From Desulfobacterales bacterium (GTDB lineage Bacteria > Desulfobacterota > Desulfobacteria > Desulfobacterales > Desulfosalsimonadaceae), in assembly GCA_018224315.1 (NCBI GenBank), contig JAGTVF010000370.1, forward strand, positions 1-20,029: DNA of 20,029 bases, written 5' to 3'. Positions 6,825 to 14,824 of this stretch are shown here, piece after piece. Position numbers and translations under genes: made by a program. Position 1 is the stretch's first letter. Each line of letters starts with the position of its first letter. The notes below the pieces were generated by a model. It saw only the letters and a program-made list of their open reading frames with translations, was not told the DNA's origin and searched no databases.

Positions 6825-7979
6825 TCAGATTTTTTTGGCCTCCCTGCCGGAGTATTCGTTATACGCCAGGGCCACGGTGCGGTAGACCAGATGGGCCAGC
6901 TTGGAGAAGGGCAGAAACGCGATCAGATGAAATACCAGCATCAGATGGATGAAATAGATGAGGTAGGTCAAAAAGGCCGCGTCCGCCAGCCGGGTCAGCT
7001 CTGCAAGCATGCCGGTCACGCCAAGCCCCAGTACCAGCCAGAGCAGATACCAGTCCTTGTAGGTGGAAACCTCGTCGGTTTTGTCCATCCGCTGCTTGAT
7101 GAGCAGGGCCGCACCAATAATGAGTGCAATGCCGCTGATATTGGCCAGAATCTTAATCGGATTGAGCTGGGAATACGGACCGTGAATGCCAAAAACATAA
7201 AGAACCACGAAAAAGACAGAGGTGACAATCAGCAGCCCGATAAAGGAGAACAGCACCATCATGTGCGGTGTACCCCGGTTGTTGTTCTCGCCGCACTCGG
7301 AGAACTTGCTGTGCTTTAGAATCGAAGGGATCACCCGCACCAGGGCAGACAAAAATCCCTTTGTGTCAATGGTTTCCTTGTCTGTCTTGCCTTCTGCCAT
7401 GGCGTTTTTATGAATATCGCCAATAAAGCGCTTCAAACCCATGGCAAACACCGCAACAGCCCATATGCTCAACGGGATGAAGATCAGGTCCACCAGCCAG
7501 GTGGAAAAGAACTTGGCATGGGCAATTTCGCCGTACTCGTTTAGCTCCGGGGAAAAATCCAGCAGGCCGGTGATCAGGCCCAGGACGATAAAAATAATCG
7601 CCGGCAGGGCAATGAGCAGCGGCAGCTTCTTGCGGTCATTGACGGCATTGGCAACGCTTTTGGGCGTGGCGTACTCGTTGATGGCCATCATGCGCAAAGA
7701 CGCCATGACATCGCCCGGCTTGGCCCCCCGGGGGCACAACGTGGAGCAATCCCCGCAGTTGTGGCACAGCCAGATGTCCGGGTCGCTCAGCAACTTGTCC
7801 TTCAACCCCCAGGACGCGGCAATCATTTCCTTTCTGGGAAAGGGCTTGCGGTCCGGGGCTATGGGGCAGGCAACAGAGCAGGTGGCGCATTGAAAGCACT
7901 TTTTCAGCGACTCCCCCCCGTTTGCCCGTACTTCATTGATAAAATTAATGTCTGGTTGAACCAGGTATTTATCCGCCAT
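6825..7979 (-). CDS. qmoC: Quinone-interacting membrane-bound oxidoreductase subunit C
   Basis: The membrane subunit of the Qmo complex, which links the menaquinone pool to APS reductase. The 384-residue protein is a natural fusion of an HdrC-like part and an HdrE/NarI-like part. The N-terminus carries two [4Fe-4S] motifs: C28, C31, C34, C38 (CFQCATCSVACP) and C72, C75, C78, C82 (CHNCGDCSTLCP). About six hydrophobic segments follow from residue 113 onward, with histidines in GTPHMM and in the FIHLMLVFHL segment that fit heme b ligation. The start at 7979 has AGGAGG 7 nt upstream; a TTG two codons earlier lies nearer that ribosome site and is rejected. It follows qmoB by 41 nt and is last in the operon. 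No qmoD-like gene follows. Confidence 0.95.
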   Translation of the reverse strand: MADKYLVQPDINFINEVRANGGESLKKCFQCATCSVACPIAPDRKPFPRKEMIAASWGLKDKLLSDPDIWLCHNCGDCSTLCPRGAKPGDVMASLRMMAINEYATPKSVANAVNDRKKLPLLIALPAIIFIVLGLITGLLDFSPELNEYGEIAHAKFFSTWLVDLIFIPLSIWAVAVFAMGLKRFIGDIHKNAMAEGKTDKETIDTKGFLSALVRVIPSILKHSKFSECGENNNRGTPHMMVLFSFIGLLIVTSVFFVVLYVFGIHGPYSQLNPIKILANISGIALIIGAALLIKQRMDKTDEVSTYKDWYLLWLVLGLGVTGMLAELTRLADAAFLTYLIYFIHLMLVFHLIAFLPFSKLAHLVYRTVALAYNEYSGREAKKI

Positions 7980-8020
7980 AATCAAACCTCCTCAATTGGG
8001 CTGTATTCGCATCAATCCTT

Positions 8021-10357
8021 TTAGAATCCCTTAAACGGGTTCGGCCCCAGTTCTTCGACCTGATCGACAAATCCATTGATGATTTCCGGAATTTTGTCGT
8101 AGTCGTCAATGGCCACTTCGTACTGGGCCACGCGCTCTTCTTCCAGGGCGAGACTGGATAGGGCATCGCCGATTTTCTGCATCCGGATGCTGGCAAGTTC
8201 GCTGCCCTTGACAAAATGACACTGGTAATCATCGCCGTGCTTGCATCCAAGCAGAAAAACCCCGTCCATGCCCTGGGAAAGGGCATCCTTGATCCAGATC
8301 ACGTTGACCGAACCCAGACAGCGTACCGGGATAATCCGAACATCCGCGGAAAAGGACTTTTTGTGCAAACCCGTGATATCCATGGCCGGATAAGCGTCAT
8401 TTTCGCAGACAAGGCCCAGAATCCGCAGGGGCGGTTCGTCATAATCGTCTTCCGAGGGCACCACAATGGACTTGACCTGGGAGCCGATGCTGTCCACACT
8501 GTAGTCGGCAAAGCTGATGATCCGTTCCGGGCACGCGCCCATGCAGGTTCCGCAGCGCCGGCACCGGGTGGGGTTGGGTTTGGGGGTTCCCTTTTCATCG
8601 TCATCAATGGCCCCAAACGGACATTCATCCGTACACCGCTTGCACTGGGTGCAGCGCTGGAAGAAAAAGTCGGGAAATGTCATATCCCCGGTTCGGGGAT
8701 GGACCGAAATTCCACGATTGACGCACTCCAGGCACTGGATCGCTTTCAGAGCGGCACCGCTGGCATCTTCCATGCTTTCTTCCACCGACAGGGCCCGGCG
8801 CACCGCACCGGCCGCATAAACGCCAGTTCTCTGGGTCTCGTAGGGAAAGCAGATAAAGTTGGAATCCGCGTACTTGTCAAACAGGTCATTGTCCCGAAAA
8901 CCCGGGCCCTGACGGTAGGCCAGGTTCACTGTGGGATCATCGAATGTCACCGGCAGCATTCCTGTGGCCAGCACCACCAGGTCTGCGTTGACCCCGATAT
9001 TTTCCCCAAGGAGCGTGTCTTTTGCCGACACAACCAACCCGCTGCCGTTTTTCTCAACGGATGTGACCTCGCCCTTGCTCATGAAAATGCCCGAGTCCTG
9101 CTGGGCAGCCTTGTAAAAGTTCTCGTTTAACCCCGAGGTGCGCATGTGCTGATAGAAAATATAGGCCTTTGCGTCTGGGTAGTCCTCACGCACGTACTGG
9201 GCCTGCTTTAATGCCACCATGCTGGTGACCACCCCGGTGTATGGAAAATCCGCATCCTGCCCGTTTCCGGGGCTCTGGATGAACACCACGTTTTTTGCTT
9301 CTTTGCCGTCCGACGGCCGGGTAATCTTGCCGGCGGCCGCCATTTCCTCGAACTGATGGTTGGTGACCACGTCGGGCGAGGCCCCCCAGCCCAGATGCGG
9401 AAACTCATCGTCCTTGGGCTCGTAAGGCCGCCACCCGGCCGCCAGAATCACGGCCCCGAATTTTTCGCCGTTGGGATCCAGGGTCAGGATGTCGCGCCGG
9501 CCTTGGTTGTACTCCTTGTATTTTTCCTGCAGGGCCTCGTGCTCCAGTTCTTTTCCGCTTTCATCCACCCGCATTTCCGGGGGCAGGGGATAGGGCACGT
9601 CAAACTCGATCTTTTCCCCGGGTTTTTTCAGGGTAACCGTGAAATCCCCGGGCTGGCCGGCAATCCGGGCCACCGCTGTGCCGGTGCGGATATCGATTTT
9701 GGGATGATTTTCAACCGCCTTGATCTTGTCGGCCACCATGGGGGGAATCAGGTTTTCGTAGGGCGGCTGAATCGGCAGCTGCTTTCTCCACTTTTTGGCA
9801 TTTCCGCCCAGTTCGTCCTGCTTTTCCACGATGGTGACGTCATAACCCGCATTGGCCGCATCCAGGGCAGCACTCATACCCGTGATTCCGCCGCCCATAA
9901 CCATAATTTTGCGGCTCATGGTTTCCAGAAGATACGGTTCAGGCAGCTTGACCTTTTCCACCCGGGCCATGCCCATACGGAGATAGTCCTCTGCCATCAT
10001 CTGCACGCGGTCAAAGTTGTTTTCGTCTTGCTTTTCCTCTTCGGTGAGCCGGGGAAACGAATCCCGGGGATGGGACCAGACCACGCCCTCGCGCAGATTG
10101 ACCCGCTCGACAATGCAGCCGTCGAATTTAAAGGTATTGTAATTGACCCGGCGGGAGCAGGCGGCAATAACGAGCGTATTGGTGCCCTCTTCTTCAATGT
10201 CCTTTTTGATAAAATCCACGCCTTGCTGGCTGCACAGGAAATCATGGGTCTTGCAGGGCAGGGCCTCTTCCTCGACCACATCACAGATCGCCTCTATATC
10301 CAGGGCATCGCCGATGCCGCATCCTTTACAAATATAAACGCCGTATTTTTTACTCAT
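8021..10357 (-). CDS. qmoB: Quinone-interacting membrane-bound oxidoreductase subunit B (HdrA/MvhD-like flavoprotein)
   Basis: Soluble flavin/iron-sulfur subunit of Qmo, 778 residues. The N-terminal region has cysteines at 10 and 13 (CKGCGIG). The FAD-binding motif MGGGITG is at 154-160 and the second half of the HdrA-like flavoprotein domain runs to about 545. Two [4Fe-4S] motifs follow: C569, C572, C575, C579 and C599, C602, C605, C609. The C-terminal part (about 645-735) is MvhD-like, with C651, C680, C705 and C713 for a probable [2Fe-2S] centre. This arrangement resembles parts of heterodisulfide reductase and F420-non-reducing hydrogenase, as known for QmoB. AGGAGG lies 7 nt before the ATG and overlaps the end of qmoA, which stops 11 nt upstream, so the genes are translationally close. 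Confidence 0.96.
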   Translation of the reverse strand: MSKKYGVYICKGCGIGDALDIEAICDVVEEEALPCKTHDFLCSQQGVDFIKKDIEEEGTNTLVIAACSRRVNYNTFKFDGCIVERVNLREGVVWSHPRDSFPRLTEEEKQDENNFDRVQMMAEDYLRMGMARVEKVKLPEPYLLETMSRKIMVMGGGITGMSAALDAANAGYDVTIVEKQDELGGNAKKWRKQLPIQPPYENLIPPMVADKIKAVENHPKIDIRTGTAVARIAGQPGDFTVTLKKPGEKIEFDVPYPLPPEMRVDESGKELEHEALQEKYKEYNQGRRDILTLDPNGEKFGAVILAAGWRPYEPKDDEFPHLGWGASPDVVTNHQFEEMAAAGKITRPSDGKEAKNVVFIQSPGNGQDADFPYTGVVTSMVALKQAQYVREDYPDAKAYIFYQHMRTSGLNENFYKAAQQDSGIFMSKGEVTSVEKNGSGLVVSAKDTLLGENIGVNADLVVLATGMLPVTFDDPTVNLAYRQGPGFRDNDLFDKYADSNFICFPYETQRTGVYAAGAVRRALSVEESMEDASGAALKAIQCLECVNRGISVHPRTGDMTFPDFFFQRCTQCKRCTDECPFGAIDDDEKGTPKPNPTRCRRCGTCMGACPERIISFADYSVDSIGSQVKSIVVPSEDDYDEPPLRILGLVCENDAYPAMDITGLHKKSFSADVRIIPVRCLGSVNVIWIKDALSQGMDGVFLLGCKHGDDYQCHFVKGSELASIRMQKIGDALSSLALEEERVAQYEVAIDDYDKIPEIINGFVDQVEELGPNPFKGF

Positions 10358-10368
10358 GATCTAACCTC

Positions 10369-11646
10369 CTACCGCTTCATCATGGTTTGAATTGCCTTTA
10401 AGGCAATACCGGTCGCATTCTGATTGGACATCATGACATCGGCTGGCCGGTTGGCACACCCGGTGGCAAACATGCCGCCCTTATCCAGGTCATTGATGAT
10501 GAAGCCGTCTTCCGTGTAGTTCAGATCAGCGGCCGGCAGCTTGGCATTGACAGCCGTGGGCTGCATTCCAGTGGCCAGAACCGCCATGTCCACAGTCTGA
10601 TGAAGCTTTTCGCCGCTGACGGCATCCTCGGCCACAAGGGTTACCTGTCCGTTGCCGCCGTCTTCCACGGCCGCAACCTTGCCCTTGACAAACACGACGT
10701 TTTCATCCGCCTTGACTTTTTCATAAAACCGTTCATAGCGGTAACCGGGAGCCCGCATATCAATGTAAAAGATATATACCTTGGTGTCGGGATACTGCTC
10801 ACGGATATAAGTGGCATGCTTCAGTGAAGCCATGCAGCAGATATAGGAGCAGTACGGCAAGTGGTTTTCGTCCCTGGAGCCGGCACACTGAACAAAGGCC
10901 ACGCTTTGCGGTGCCTTGTTGTCCGAAGGCCGCAGAATCTGTCCCTTGGTGGGGCCGTTTGGCGCGGCCAAACGCTCCAGCATCATATTGGTGACGATGT
11001 TGGGGTACTGCCCAAAACCCAGATTATCGATTTTGGATGCGTCATAGGGTTCCCAGCCGGTGGCCCAGACAATGGCGCCCACATTGAGATCCATTGTTTT
11101 GGCCTGCATTTCCAGATCCACCGCATCATAGGGGCAGGCTTCCTTGCACCGCTGCGCATCTTCAGTGCCCATAATCCTGGAAGAAATGACATACCTGTTG
11201 GGGAAAGCCATTTCATGAGGAAGAAAAGCGCCCTTGGTCTTGTCCATGCCAAAATTGAATTCATTGGGGATTTCCGTCTGGCAGGCATCGGCACAGGCGC
11301 CGCAGCAGGTGCAATTCTCATTGACGTAGCGGGGATTGAGCTTGATGCTCACATTGTAATTGCCCGGCGAGCCGTCGACTTTTTCGACATCTGCCAGGGT
11401 GAAAAATTTGATTCTGGGATTGTCCTTGATCCTGCGGAAATTGATTTCCAGACCGCATGTGGGGGGGCATAATTTGGGGAAATACTGCTTTAATTGGGCA
11501 ACCCGTCCGCCCAGATAAGGATTTTTCTCGACAATAAAGACTTCATAGCCCACTTCTGCGGCTTCCAGAGCCGTGGTCAGTCCGCTGATGCCGCCGCCGA
11601 CCACCAAGATGCTTCCGCTAAACGGGGCTCCTTGCGCTTCACTCAT
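10369..11646 (-). CDS. qmoA: Quinone-interacting membrane-bound oxidoreductase subunit A (HdrA-like flavoprotein)
   Basis: Soluble FAD subunit of Qmo, 425 residues, homologous to the flavoprotein part of HdrA. The dinucleotide-binding motif VVGGGISG is at 15-22, followed by the conserved VEKNPYLGGRV stretch. C60 and C64 (LCPPTCG) and the cluster C112, C114, C115, C118, C122 (CTCCGACADAC) match HdrA-type iron-sulfur ligation. FVQCAGSRD (C254) and YCSYICCMASLKHA (266-279) are further HdrA signatures. Qmo is thought to donate electrons, directly or by close contact, to AprBA. The start has GGAGG 6 nt upstream. It heads qmoABC, which is separated from aprA by a terminator and about 330 nt of spacer. 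Confidence 0.96.
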   Translation of the reverse strand: MSEAQGAPFSGSILVVGGGISGLTTALEAAEVGYEVFIVEKNPYLGGRVAQLKQYFPKLCPPTCGLEINFRRIKDNPRIKFFTLADVEKVDGSPGNYNVSIKLNPRYVNENCTCCGACADACQTEIPNEFNFGMDKTKGAFLPHEMAFPNRYVISSRIMGTEDAQRCKEACPYDAVDLEMQAKTMDLNVGAIVWATGWEPYDASKIDNLGFGQYPNIVTNMMLERLAAPNGPTKGQILRPSDNKAPQSVAFVQCAGSRDENHLPYCSYICCMASLKHATYIREQYPDTKVYIFYIDMRAPGYRYERFYEKVKADENVVFVKGKVAAVEDGGNGQVTLVAEDAVSGEKLHQTVDMAVLATGMQPTAVNAKLPAADLNYTEDGFIINDLDKGGMFATGCANRPADVMMSNQNATGIALKAIQTMMKR

Positions 11647-11722
11647 GCTGTCCCTCCGTGCTTATAGGTTCGATTCGTTTAACCGTCTATATCTGGCCAC
11701 TTCATTCCATCATGTTCATATC

Positions 11723-11756
11723 CTTATAATTGGACCGGCTTTTGCGTCCTTTGCGT
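11723..11756 (-). promoter_or_regulatory. Weak candidate qmo promoter overlapping a tandem direct repeat
   Basis: On the minus strand a -10 TATAAG (complement of 11723-11728) is preceded at 16 bp by a poor -35 AGGACG (11745-11750). Two copies of TTTGCGT on the plus strand (11741-11747 and 11750-11756), 9 bp apart, cover the -35 region. Without a good -35, expression may need an activator, or the promoter may lie elsewhere in 11647-11915. No gene is seen in this interval; its only other structure is GTTTCC/GGAAAC around 11853-11869. Confidence 0.25.
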
Positions 11757-11915
11757 TCATGTCGATCTGGTGTATTTTCGAAACAGCAGGCTCGATGCCG
11801 GATGGTCGCGGGTCCCTGCTGTCCGCAACGGTTGTCCGGACTCCAGCCTGCGGTTTCCAAATCGGAAACGAATTCAATGGGTTTGAAATATCATCCAGGG
11901 CTGTGTTGAATAAAA

Positions 11916-11947
11916 ACCTCCAGGTGTCGACATCGACACCTGGAGGT
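11916..11947 (-). terminator. Rho-independent terminator after aprA
   Basis: ACCTCCAGGTGTCGA (11916-11930) and its exact complement (11933-11947) form a 15-bp stem with only CA between the arms; in RNA the inner pair would open to a larger loop. On the minus strand the stem is followed by UUUUUAUUC. It starts about 30 nt after the aprA stop. It should end most aprBA transcripts before qmoA. Confidence 0.9.
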
Positions 11948-11977
11948 ATATGCTGCTAATCGCCGATCATCTCCGGT

Positions 11978-13954
11978 TTAATCGGGAATGATCTGGACAT
12001 AATCCCGCTTGAAAACATCCCATTTCTGGGCCTTGGGATCATACTTGGAGTTGGTGAAGCAGAACCAGTTCTTGTCGTCCTGGTTCGGGTAGTCCGACTG
12101 ATAGTAGAAGCCCGGGTAACGGGTTTCCTTACGGAACTGGATGTGGCGCAGATGGGATTCCACCGTCCAGATGCGGTGATAGATTTCCCAGGCGCGCATC
12201 AGCTCGTGCACGTCGCCGGCGGCCAGTTTTTCGCAGTCTTCACGCATGACTTCCAGCAGATCCATGACGATCTCAAGGTTTTTGCTGGTGGTTTCATAGT
12301 AGGTAGCGGTACCTGCGCCGTATTCATGGGTGGCCTTCATCAGCCGGTACATCATGCCCTCGGGCTTGAGGTAGTTCGGGTTGATGTCGTCCGCCGTGGT
12401 GTATTCGCAGTTGTCCAGATAAGTCCGGACCGGCTTGTAGACCATATCCACGATCTCGTCTTTGCTCAGGGCCAGTTCGGGGCTGTAGTCAGCATGATCC
12501 CTGGCATAACGAACCATCTGCTTGGCGGCCATACGTCCTTCAGCATGGGAGCCGGAGGAGAACTTGTGGCCGGAGCAGCCCACGCCGTCGCCGGAGGTGA
12601 ACAGACCGTTAACAGTGGTCATGCGGTTGTACACCTTGCCATTGTCCGCTTTGATCTTGAAAGAATCCGGGACCCAGTCATAATCCGGGCCGGAGGTCCA
12701 CAGACCGCAGCAACCCGAGTGCGAACCCAGAAGGTAGGGCTCGGTGGGCATAAGCTCGGAGTTTTTCTTTTCCGGTTCGGTGTTGGTGGCGCACCACAGG
12801 TTGGCCTGGCCACATGTCATGTCCAGGAAGTCTTCCCAGGCTTCGGACTCAAGATGCTTGAGTTCCTTCTTGTCCAGGGATTTGCCCAGTTCTGCCAGAG
12901 CGGTCACGGTGTCCATGAGGATCGGACCGCGGCCGGCCTTCATCTCAAAGAGCATCAGGTGGTTACGCAGACAGGTCGGGGTGATGGCGGCAGTGCCGTA
13001 AGGCGCATAGAATTCAAGCTCTTTTTTGGCTGCGTCGCTGGTAACATAGGATTCACCCAGACCGTTGAGGGCTTTGGCCTTAAACAGCAGGAACCATGCG
13101 CCCACAGGGCCGTAACCGTCTTTGAAGCGCGCCGGGGTGAACCGGTTTTCCATCATGGACAGCTCGGCACCAACCTTCATGCACAGGGTATAGGTGGAAC
13201 CGGAGTTCCATACCGGGTACCATGCACGGCCCTTGCCTTCGCCCACTGACCGCGGCTGGTAAATGTTGACTGCGCCGCCGCAGGCCACCATCATGGTTTT
13301 GGCCTTGATGATGTAAACTTTGTTTTCACGCACGGAGAAACCCACCGCGCCGGCGATCTGGTTTTCCTTGTTTTTGTCGAGAAGCAGTTCAACGATGAAA
13401 ACCCGCTCAAGGATGTTGTCGTCGCCCAGGGCCTTTTTGGCCGCCTCGGCAACGATCCGCTTATAGGATTCGCCGTTGATCATAATCTGCCATTTACCCG
13501 TTCGGACAGGCTGTGCGCCGGACTTCAGGGTGCCCTGTTTCAGACCCTTTTTGCCGTCGAGGTTCTTGCCTTCCGGGGATTTCTTCCATACGGGCAGGCC
13601 CCACTCCTCAAACAGATGAACAGAGTCATCCACATGGCAGCCCAGGTCAAAGATCAGGTCTTCGCGGACAATGCCCATCAGGTCGTTTCTGACCATGCGA
13701 ACATAATCATCAGGTGTGTTGTCGCCAATATAGGTATTGATTGCGGAAAGCCCCTGGGCCACAGCACCGGAGCGCTCCAGCGCGGCCTTGTCCACGAGCA
13801 GAACGGATTCACTGTCAGCCCACTTCTTTGCTTCAAAAGCAGCGCCGCAAGCCGCCATGCCGCCGCCTACAATCAGGACGTCGACTTCTTTCTCCACAAC
13901 TTCCGGATCTCTCACGGCCTTGAGTTCACCCTTGGGTTTATTCGGTAATGCCAT
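11978..13954 (-). CDS. aprA: Adenylylsulfate (APS) reductase alpha subunit
   Basis: Catalytic FAD subunit of dissimilatory APS reductase, reducing APS to sulfite and AMP in the cytoplasm. The length of 658 residues is normal for the family. The N-terminal FAD motif VGGGMAACG is at 29-37, followed by the conserved QGLSAINTYIG (67-77). The MENRFTPARFKDGYGPVGAW segment (268-287) and SHSGCCGLW (411-419, H412) are the family's substrate-pocket stretches; by family knowledge an arginine in the first and the histidine in the second are likely to contact APS. The C-terminal part holds HLRHIQFRKETRYPGFYY. The start has AAGGAGG about 7 nt upstream. It follows aprB by 61 nt and ends before a strong terminator. 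Confidence 0.98.
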   Translation of the reverse strand: MALPNKPKGELKAVRDPEVVEKEVDVLIVGGGMAACGAAFEAKKWADSESVLLVDKAALERSGAVAQGLSAINTYIGDNTPDDYVRMVRNDLMGIVREDLIFDLGCHVDDSVHLFEEWGLPVWKKSPEGKNLDGKKGLKQGTLKSGAQPVRTGKWQIMINGESYKRIVAEAAKKALGDDNILERVFIVELLLDKNKENQIAGAVGFSVRENKVYIIKAKTMMVACGGAVNIYQPRSVGEGKGRAWYPVWNSGSTYTLCMKVGAELSMMENRFTPARFKDGYGPVGAWFLLFKAKALNGLGESYVTSDAAKKELEFYAPYGTAAITPTCLRNHLMLFEMKAGRGPILMDTVTALAELGKSLDKKELKHLESEAWEDFLDMTCGQANLWCATNTEPEKKNSELMPTEPYLLGSHSGCCGLWTSGPDYDWVPDSFKIKADNGKVYNRMTTVNGLFTSGDGVGCSGHKFSSGSHAEGRMAAKQMVRYARDHADYSPELALSKDEIVDMVYKPVRTYLDNCEYTTADDINPNYLKPEGMMYRLMKATHEYGAGTATYYETTSKNLEIVMDLLEVMREDCEKLAAGDVHELMRAWEIYHRIWTVESHLRHIQFRKETRYPGFYYQSDYPNQDDKNWFCFTNSKYDPKAQKWDVFKRDYVQIIPD

Positions 13955-14015
13955 CTTGTATCCTCCTTAAAGATCGAATCAGTTTGAATTAATCTCGTCC
14001 GTCCGGGCGAACCGG

Positions 14016-14453
14016 TTATACGGTCGCCTGGGGTTTGGGGACCTGGTAGCCGTCAGCTTCTTCGGTGGACAGCAGGTCGCTTTCGAGATCCTTGCCTTTC
14101 AGGTCGTTGTAGGCATTGGCTTCACCTTCGGGAGTGGTCCGGATGGGGAACTTAAACCGTTTGACCAGGCCGTTTCTGAACTTACAGGTCCACATAACAT
14201 CTTCGGTTCCCAGCATGGGATAGATGCTGCTTCCCAGAGGAACGAAATCGGCATAGCCGCGGACTTCAATGGCCTGGGTGGGGCAGATTTTTACGCAGGA
14301 AAAACATTCCCAGCACTGATCGGGCTCCTGGTTATAGGCTTTCATGGTGTTGGGTTCGAGGACCATCAAGTCGTTGGGACAAATGTACATACATGCTGTC
14401 TTGTCCCCGCCCTTGCAGCCGTCGCATTTTTCGGTAATGACGAAACTTGGCAT
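14016..14453 (-). CDS. aprB: Adenylylsulfate (APS) reductase beta subunit
   Basis: Electron-transfer subunit of APS reductase, 145 residues. Two [4Fe-4S] clusters are bound by C10, C13, C21, C25 and C47, C50, C53, C57; the long gap between the second and third cysteines of the first group is typical of AprB. The C-terminal tail (about 65-145) wraps around AprA in known structures and includes the conserved YPMLGTEDVMWTCKFRNG. Electrons pass from here to the FAD of AprA, probably delivered by Qmo. The start at 14453 has AGGAGG 6 nt upstream; a longer frame to 14474 is rejected because that start would lie upstream of this ribosome site. Confidence 0.98.
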   Translation of the reverse strand: MPSFVITEKCDGCKGGDKTACMYICPNDLMVLEPNTMKAYNQEPDQCWECFSCVKICPTQAIEVRGYADFVPLGSSIYPMLGTEDVMWTCKFRNGLVKRFKFPIRTTPEGEANAYNDLKGKDLESDLLSTEEADGYQVPKPQATV

Positions 14454-14698
14454 TATCAACCTCCTGATTGTCAATTGTTAGTGAATGTTACCACATTTCC
14501 ACTAAGTTCATGTAAAAAATCAAATTTTCCGTTGCGAGCCGTGTGCACCTCCTTTCTTATCTCACACGCAAACAAATCATTTCACAGATCCGTTCCATCG
14601 CATCTTTATCGGGCCCTGATAACCGGATATCCGGTTGTCTTTTGTCTAACCGATTAATTTTCAAAGAAAATCGATCTACTCCACACTTACCGTGTCGA
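14454..14698 (-). promoter_or_regulatory. Predicted ~245-nt leader of aprBA with palindrome and second SD-like site
   Basis: If transcription starts near 14699, the aprB leader is about 245 nt. It contains a 16-bp perfect palindrome (14621-14636, listed separately) and a small stem CGTGTG/CACACG (14540-14545 with 14563-14568), whose loop holds an SD-like AAAGGAGG (complement of 14548-14555) followed directly by GTG. That GTG opens a 25-codon frame ending 9 nt before the aprB AGGAGG, but the spacing from its SD is too short to be convincing. No known riboswitch was recognised. The interval holds no larger gene. Confidence 0.35.
14621..14636. promoter_or_regulatory. 16-bp perfect palindrome in the aprBA leader
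   Basis: AACCGGATATCCGGTT is an exact palindrome about 63-78 nt downstream of the predicted aprBA transcription start. It could be a roadblock operator for a dimeric regulator. It does not match the Rex (TTGTGAA-N4-TTCACAA) or HcpR (TTGTGA-N6-TCACAA) consensus. Confidence 0.45.
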
Positions 14699-14705
14699 AA
14701 GTATT

Positions 14706-14734
14706 TTTTTAGCACCCGCCCCCTGCCTTGTCAA
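14706..14734 (-). promoter_or_regulatory. Predicted aprBA promoter (sigma-70 type)
   Basis: On the minus strand a perfect TTGACA (complement of 14729-14734) is followed, after a 17-bp G-rich spacer, by TAAAAA (complement of 14706-14711). Transcription would begin near 14699. The G-rich spacer and imperfect -10 suggest help from an upstream-bound factor. Confidence 0.6.
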
Positions 14735-14756
14735 GGAATTTCAGCGCCCAAATTCC
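14735..14756 (-). promoter_or_regulatory. Inverted repeat abutting the aprBA -35 box (candidate operator)
   Basis: GGAATTT (14735-14741) and AAATTCC (14750-14756) are perfect 7-bp inverted arms around 8 bp. The arm nearest the promoter ends at the base just before TTGACA, exactly as in the sat upstream region. On the coding-sense strand, sat and apr share CCTTGACAA at the junction. An overlapping GCGCC/GGCGC dyad (14744-14761) may be part of the same site or coincidental. Confidence 0.5.
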
Positions 14757-14824
14757 GGCGCAAATCCGCTGTGTTAGACAACCGGAAAACCCTCAACATA
14801 TAGACTCAAAATACTCAGCAAGCA

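Noticed and set aside
11661..11666. TATAAG -10 with TAGACG at 17 bp just before qmoA (minus strand)
   Set aside because: Transcription would start inside the qmoA Shine-Dalgarno, leaving too little leader for ribosome binding.
12143..13249. 368-codon plus-strand frame opposite aprA
   Set aside because: Antisense to a highly conserved gene; no family resemblance and no ribosome site. The same applies to the 344-codon frame opposite qmoB at 9356-10390.
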